Source of the DNA: CAYSEW01 sp964430245
GTDB lineage: Bacteria; Bacteroidota; Bacteroidia; Flavobacteriales_D; Parvicellaceae
Length of the DNA stretch: 64,000 nt
Direction: 5' to 3'
Assembly: GCA_964430245.1 (NCBI GenBank)
Contig: CAYSEW010000002.1
Span: forward strand, 102,876-166,875
In this document: piece by piece, positions 60,193 through 64,000 of the stretch
Numbering within the stretch: position 1 is the first letter of the stretch
Layout: every line of letters starts with the position of its first letter
The notes under the pieces: model-generated
Databases searched by the model: none
Seen by the model: the letters and a program-made list of their open reading frames with translations, nothing else
What the model was told of the DNA's origin: nothing
Position numbers and translations under genes: made by a program

Positions 60193-62136
60193 ATGTCTAG
60201 TGAAAGTACAAATGATGAGTTAGTAATAGGAACAGGAGAACAATGGCTGGGTCATCCCAGGGCTTTATTTGTTCTTTTCTTCTCAGAAATGTGGGAAAGA
60301 TTCTGTTATTACGGAATGCGTGTATTACTGATATTATACTTAACAAAATCTTTAATGCATGGTGACCATGAAGCCAGCCTATTATATGGAGCTTACTGCG
60401 CCTTGGTTTATGCAGCACCTGTTCTTGGTGGAAGAATGGCAGATAGATACCTAGGATATAGGTATGCAATATTGCTAGGAGCAATTCTTATGTCGATTGG
60501 TGAATTTATGATCTTAGGAGGCAATGATCAGTTCTTGTTAATAGGAATGGGAGCTATCATTATTGGAAATGGCTATTTTAAGGCCAACATTTCGACTATA
60601 GTTGGAAAATTATATAAAGATGGAGATACCAGAAGAGATTCAGGGTTCACTATTTTTTACATTGGAATTAATGTTGGAGCACTTTTAGCAACAACAGTTG
60701 TTGCTTATGTTGGAGAGACTTATGGATTCAAATATGGATTTGGATTAGCTGGGTTAGGAATGCTTATGGGTATGTTTATTTTCTGGAATGGAAGAAAAAA
60801 ATACGAAGGCACACCTGGATTAGAAATAAGAGAAGAAGGGAAGAAAAAAGTACTTGGCCCATTAAATATGGTACAGGTAGTTACCATTGGATCATTGTTT
60901 TTAATTCCATTGTGCTACATCCTTATTAATCAAAATGAAATTCTTAAATATATATTCCTAGGCTTGTTCATTTTAGTAGCTTACCAATTAATTTCTGCTG
61001 GTGCTAAAGAAGGCAAAGTATGGAAAGACAGAATGATTGCCTTGGTGATTTTCATGGTCATTAATATTATATTCTGGGCATGTTTTGAACAAGCAGGCAC
61101 CTCATTGACCTTATTTGCAGACAGAAATGTAGACCGAGAGATTTTTGGTTGGTTAATGCCTGCATCTATGACACAGTTCTTTAACCCTGCATTCATCATT
61201 ATTTTTGGATCTCTTTTCTCTGTAATGTGGATTAAGCTTTCAAAAATTGGCAAGAACCCTAGTATTCCCATGAAATTTTCTCTTGGGATCTTTCAATTAG
61301 GACTTGGTTTCCTTGTTACCATGGTTGGATTTCAATTACAAACTGAATTTATGGTACCTCTTTTAACATTGGTGTTCCTTTATTTACTACATACTACTGG
61401 TGAATTATTCATTTCACCAATAGGACTTTCTATGGTTACTAAACTAGCACCAAAGCATATAGCCGGAACTGCTATGGGGGGTTGGTTCTTAAGCTTTGCT
61501 ATTGCTAACTTCTTAGGTGGACAAATTGCAGCACTTACAGGGGCTGAAGGTGGTGAAGAAGAAGACAAGGAAAAAGTAGCATTAAAAATGGAAACTACCG
61601 TAAAAGAAGGATTGAAAACTGATGCGAAATTTGAAGATTGGATAGTACTAGAAAATCAACCAAAAAATATAAATGTTCAGAAATACTACGACCTTAAGGA
61701 TTGGGTAGAATTCAGAGCTTCTTATGACAATAATCTATCACTCAATGAATGGAAAGGTGCTAGAACTATAGACATTAAATTTAAAGATGCTAATGATTGG
61801 CTGAATAAAGACACATGGGAAGATCTAAATTCAAAATTAGTAGCCCTAAATAAAAAAGACGAAAACAATAGTGATGCTGTTGGTTTTGATTCCTGGATGT
61901 ATTTTAGAGGTGGATTTTTTGATGATGAAGAAAAAGTTGAAAAATACCTCACCGAAATGGATCCTAACATATCATTGCAGGCTGCTTTCGTAAAACACCA
62001 AAGTGTTGTTAATGAAAAAGGATTGAATAAATATGTAGATATCTTCTCAATAATTGGTTTTGTGTTAATTGGTTTCTCTGTATTAATCGCATTATTAAGA
62101 AGACCTCTTAATAAATTAATGCATGGAGTAGAATAA
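60193..62136 (+). CDS. POT-family proton-coupled peptide transporter with C-terminal insertion
   Basis: This 647-residue MFS protein has the POT motif EMWERFCYYG (32-41) in TM1, the second signature SGFTIFYIGINVGALLATTV and about 14 helices. Between the penultimate helix (ending near LTGAEGG, about 450) and the last one (starting near YVDIFSIIGF, about 617) lies a soluble insertion of about 160 residues rich in Lys, Glu, Asp and Trp. It imports di- and tripeptides using the proton gradient. The insertion is presumably on one membrane face; its function is not known. Confidence 0.9.
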   Translation: MSSESTNDELVIGTGEQWLGHPRALFVLFFSEMWERFCYYGMRVLLILYLTKSLMHGDHEASLLYGAYCALVYAAPVLGGRMADRYLGYRYAILLGAILMSIGEFMILGGNDQFLLIGMGAIIIGNGYFKANISTIVGKLYKDGDTRRDSGFTIFYIGINVGALLATTVVAYVGETYGFKYGFGLAGLGMLMGMFIFWNGRKKYEGTPGLEIREEGKKKVLGPLNMVQVVTIGSLFLIPLCYILINQNEILKYIFLGLFILVAYQLISAGAKEGKVWKDRMIALVIFMVINIIFWACFEQAGTSLTLFADRNVDREIFGWLMPASMTQFFNPAFIIIFGSLFSVMWIKLSKIGKNPSIPMKFSLGIFQLGLGFLVTMVGFQLQTEFMVPLLTLVFLYLLHTTGELFISPIGLSMVTKLAPKHIAGTAMGGWFLSFAIANFLGGQIAALTGAEGGEEEDKEKVALKMETTVKEGLKTDAKFEDWIVLENQPKNINVQKYYDLKDWVEFRASYDNNLSLNEWKGARTIDIKFKDANDWLNKDTWEDLNSKLVALNKKDENNSDAVGFDSWMYFRGGFFDDEEKVEKYLTEMDPNISLQAAFVKHQSVVNEKGLNKYVDIFSIIGFVLIGFSVLIALLRRPLNKLMHGVE

Positions 62137-62157
62137 AATTAACTTCCTTACTTATTT

Positions 62158-62187
62158 AAAGCCTCACAGAATGTGGGGCTTTTTTTA
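62158..62187 (+). terminator. Terminator after the POT transporter
   Basis: GCCTCAC (62161-62167), loop, GTGGGGC (62173-62179) with one G-U pair, then T8. It overlaps the 3' end of the convergent gene at 62185. Confidence 0.8.
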
Positions 62188-63588
62188 TACGATCTTTCCT
62201 GGGTTCAGAATATTTAGAGGGTCGAATACTTTTTTAATACTCTTCATTAGCGCTATTTCAACACTATTGAAAGCGATGTCCATGTAGGGCTTTTGCACCA
62301 ACCCTATTCCATGCTCACCAGACAAGGTTCCTCCTAAAGACACTGTTAATTCAAAGATCTCTCTAATAGCCTTTGGTAGCTCCACATTCCACTGCTCATC
62401 TGTAAGATCCCCTTTAATGATATTGATATGCAAATTACCATCTCCAGCATGTCCGTAACAAACCGATTGAAATCCATATCTTTCTCCTATTGCTTTAACT
62501 CCTTTCAATAAATTAGGAAGCTCATAACGTGGAACCACAGTATCTTCTTCTTTATAAACACTATTGGATTTTACGGCCTCCCCTATTCTTCTTCTAATGA
62601 ACCATAGCGCATCTTTCTGTGCCTCATCTTCTGCAAATAATATATCCTTATCACAATTATGAATTTCTAAAACAGCTATGATCTTTTCTAGTTCTTTGAG
62701 TAATAATTCCTCCTCATTTCCATCGACTTCTATTAATAACTGAGCTTTAGTAGTTGGATTGAGCTCCATTGAAGCTTCTTTAATGTATTTAATAGTCCAG
62801 TCAATAGCTTCTCTTTCCATGAATTCAAGTGCAGATGGAGTAACACCTGCTTTAAAAATAGCAGCTACTGCCTTACATGCATCTATAGCTGAATTAAATG
62901 AAACCAAAATGAGCTTATTTAGCTTTGGCAAGGGTAATAGCTTTAAGGTTGCTTGTGTAATAATGCCTAAGGTCCCCTCACTACCTACCATGAGCTGAGT
63001 AAGATTATAACCTGTTGAATTCTTTAAGGTATTGGCTCCTGTATGAATGATCTCACCCGAAGGCAATACCACCTCCAGATTTAAAACAAAATCTTTAGTA
63101 ACACCATATTTCAATGCCCTGGGTCCTCCACTATTCTCTGCCAAGTTACCACCTATAAAACAGCTTCCTCTACTAGCTGGATCTGGAGCATAATACAATC
63201 CTTTTTTAGCCACCTCTTCTTGCAATACTTGAGTGATCACACCTGGCTGAACAATAACCTGATGATTGTCTTCATCGATCTTAATTATTTGATTAAATCG
63301 TTCCATTGACAAACCTATTCCTCCATGTAAAGACAAGGCACCACCACTTAATCCTGTTCTGGCTCCAATAGGTGTAACAGCAATTTGCTCTTTAGATGCC
63401 AATTTCATGATCTCAGCAACCTCATTAGCATCAGCTGGTTTTAAAACCACTTCTGGAGGATAGCTTAAATTCTCTGTTTCGTCATGACCATATTCCAGTA
63501 ATTGATCTTCCTCAACAAAAACAGCACTATCTCCTAAAATAGACCTTAGCTGGGTAATAATTTCAGCATTAACAGACTGACACTTCAT
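62185..63588 (-). CDS. FAD-linked oxidase (GlcD / D-lactate dehydrogenase type)
   Basis: This 467-residue protein has an N-terminal PCMH FAD-binding domain (GARTGLSGGALSLHGGIGLSMER, then ASRGSCFIGGNLAENSGGPRALKYG) and the C-terminal FAD-oxidase domain with GHAGDGNLHINI and SGEHGIGLVQKPY. It oxidises a 2-hydroxy acid, such as glycolate or D-lactate, passing electrons to the respiratory chain or another acceptor. No GlcE/GlcF partner genes are adjacent, so a stand-alone D-lactate dehydrogenase-like enzyme is as likely as glycolate oxidase. Confidence 0.9.
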   Translation of the reverse strand: MKCQSVNAEIITQLRSILGDSAVFVEEDQLLEYGHDETENLSYPPEVVLKPADANEVAEIMKLASKEQIAVTPIGARTGLSGGALSLHGGIGLSMERFNQIIKIDEDNHQVIVQPGVITQVLQEEVAKKGLYYAPDPASRGSCFIGGNLAENSGGPRALKYGVTKDFVLNLEVVLPSGEIIHTGANTLKNSTGYNLTQLMVGSEGTLGIITQATLKLLPLPKLNKLILVSFNSAIDACKAVAAIFKAGVTPSALEFMEREAIDWTIKYIKEASMELNPTTKAQLLIEVDGNEEELLLKELEKIIAVLEIHNCDKDILFAEDEAQKDALWFIRRRIGEAVKSNSVYKEEDTVVPRYELPNLLKGVKAIGERYGFQSVCYGHAGDGNLHINIIKGDLTDEQWNVELPKAIREIFELTVSLGGTLSGEHGIGLVQKPYMDIAFNSVEIALMKSIKKVFDPLNILNPGKIV

Positions 63589-63704
63589 AGCTTTAATAAA
63601 ATTACTTTACTAAATAAATTATAATTTTCTTTAAGTCTACCCAATCAATAAATGAGTTATCCACTAAATTTATTCAATCTATTGTATTTTTTTAATTACA
63701 GTTA

Positions 63705-63734
63705 TTGCAAAATTCATTTATGACTGTATATTTG
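63705..63734 (+). promoter_or_regulatory. Promoter of tRNA-Lys
   Basis: TTG (63705-63707), exactly 19 bp, then TATATTTG (63727-63734), a full match to TAnnTTTG. The tRNA begins 20 bp downstream. This is the clearest promoter in the window. Confidence 0.7.
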
Positions 63735-63754
63735 CAATCTCAAAAATTGAGAAT

Positions 63755-63830
63755 GATTCGTTAGCTCAGCTGGTAGAGCACATCCCTTTTAAGGATGGGG
63801 TCCTGGGTTCGAACCCCAGACGAATCACCA
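63755..63830 (+). tRNA. tRNA-Lys (anticodon TTT)
   Basis: This 76-nt cloverleaf has perfect acceptor pairing (GATTCGT with ACGAATC), the D-arm TTAGCTCAGCTGGTAGAGCA, the anticodon loop CTTTTAA giving TTT, the T-arm with GGTTCGAACC and an encoded CCA at 63828-63830. Confidence 0.97.
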
Positions 63831-63857
63831 AAGCCTTCGTTAGAAGGCTTTTTTTTT
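63830..63857 (+). terminator. Terminator after tRNA-Lys
   Basis: GCCTTC, loop GTTA, GAAGGC (63833-63848), then T9, directly after the tRNA. Confidence 0.85.
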
Positions 63858-63878
63858 ACAATAAGTTGTTACAATTAA

Positions 63879-63886
63879 TAACTTTG
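63879..63886 (+). promoter_or_regulatory. Candidate -7 box of tRNA-Leu
   Basis: TAACTTTG matches TAnnTTTG, 18 bp before the tRNA. A TTG at 63866-63868 is too close to serve as -33. Confidence 0.4.
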
Positions 63887-63904
63887 TGAAGCTGTTCATT
63901 ACAT

Positions 63905-63988
63905 ACCCAAGTGCTGGAATTGGTAGACAGGCTAGGTTGAGGGCCTAGTGTCCGTTAGGGCGTGTGGGTTCGACTCCCACCTTGGGTA
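63905..63988 (+). tRNA. tRNA-Leu (anticodon GAG)
   Basis: This 84-nt tRNA has acceptor ACCCAAG pairing with CTTGGGT, a class II long variable arm, the anticodon stem CTAGG/CCTAG with loop TTGAGGG giving GAG, and the T-arm with GGTTCGACTCC. CCA is not encoded. The next bases continue into a palindrome at the window edge. Confidence 0.93.
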
Positions 63989-64000
63989 CTTCGTACCCAA
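63982..64000 (+). repeat. Palindrome at the tRNA-Leu 3' end (window edge)
   Basis: TTGGGTAC-TTC-GTACCCAA is a perfect 8-bp inverted repeat whose right half repeats the first bases of the tRNA (ACCCAA). It could be the start of a tandem second tRNA-Leu or a terminator stem cut by the window end. Confidence 0.5.

Noticed and set aside
1..64000. Mobile elements, prophage, integrase or resistance islands
   Set aside because: No transposase, integrase, phage structural gene or flanking direct repeats were found; gene content is core or ordinary accessory for the group.

Overview
This 64 kb window is AT-rich chromosomal DNA from a member of the Bacteroidota, most likely a free-living (probably marine) Flavobacteriales relative. 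The evidence is Type IX secretion sorting domains (type A and type B), PorP/SprF-family proteins, a TonB-dependent receptor with an N-terminal carboxypeptidase-like domain, a bat aerotolerance operon, SiaB/SiaC proteins, and promoters of the Bacteroidota form (TTG near -33, TAnnTTTG near -7). Shine-Dalgarno sequences are nearly absent. I see no prophage, insertion sequence or CRISPR array. The exact genus is not determinable here.

Layout. 1-393 is the 3' end of a dihydrolipoyl dehydrogenase. 395-3749 (minus) runs dnaX, its tau-like tail, def, a TPR protein and a single-domain response regulator. 3904-5002 is rpsF-rpsR-rplI, followed by a convergent CotH-type surface protein. 7122-12835 is a complete RND efflux operon (adaptor, pump, TolC-like channel). 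12947-18779 is a MarR regulator with a fadN-fadA-fadE beta-oxidation operon. 18872-22786 pairs a type B T9SS cargo with a PorP/SprF-OmpA fusion. 22850-27130 holds an FKBP isomerase, an RRM protein, a sulfotransferase and a TonB receptor. 27277-29498 is a two-component pair facing a SiaB/SiaC pair. 29653-38798 is a surface-protein block: a type A cargo, a PKD-repeat giant, a giant with 79-residue repeats, PorP/SprF and a second SiaC-like protein. 38908-40421 is a DtxR/MntR regulator with a ZIP transporter. 40423-43640 holds DUF721/DciA-like, recF, a TPR protein, ribH and a MazG-like gene. 43798-52986 is moxR-DUF58-bat-nth. 52989-63588 holds an S9 peptidase, a VIT/VWA protein, smpB, an M1 aminopeptidase, a POT transporter and a GlcD-type oxidase. 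tRNA-Lys and tRNA-Leu close the window.

The observations most worth checking are these. (1) dnaX ends just after an A10-G run containing the A AAA AAG heptamer; a -1 shift there enters the downstream tau-tail frame without a stop, giving a predicted 578-residue tau beside a 363-residue gamma-like form. The same DnaX lacks the four-cysteine zinc module. (2) A C-run/G-run palindrome within a conserved block of about 35 bp occurs in three spacers of the surface-protein block, each 49-84 bp before a start codon. (3) One PorP/SprF protein is fused to three repeats and an OmpA peptidoglycan-binding domain. (4) A second SiaC-like protein sits beside PorP/SprF with Ser at the expected phospho-Thr position. 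(5) The Nth-type glycosylase has lost the [4Fe-4S] cysteines. (6) Six extracellular repeats keep an exact 237-bp period although their sequences have diverged.
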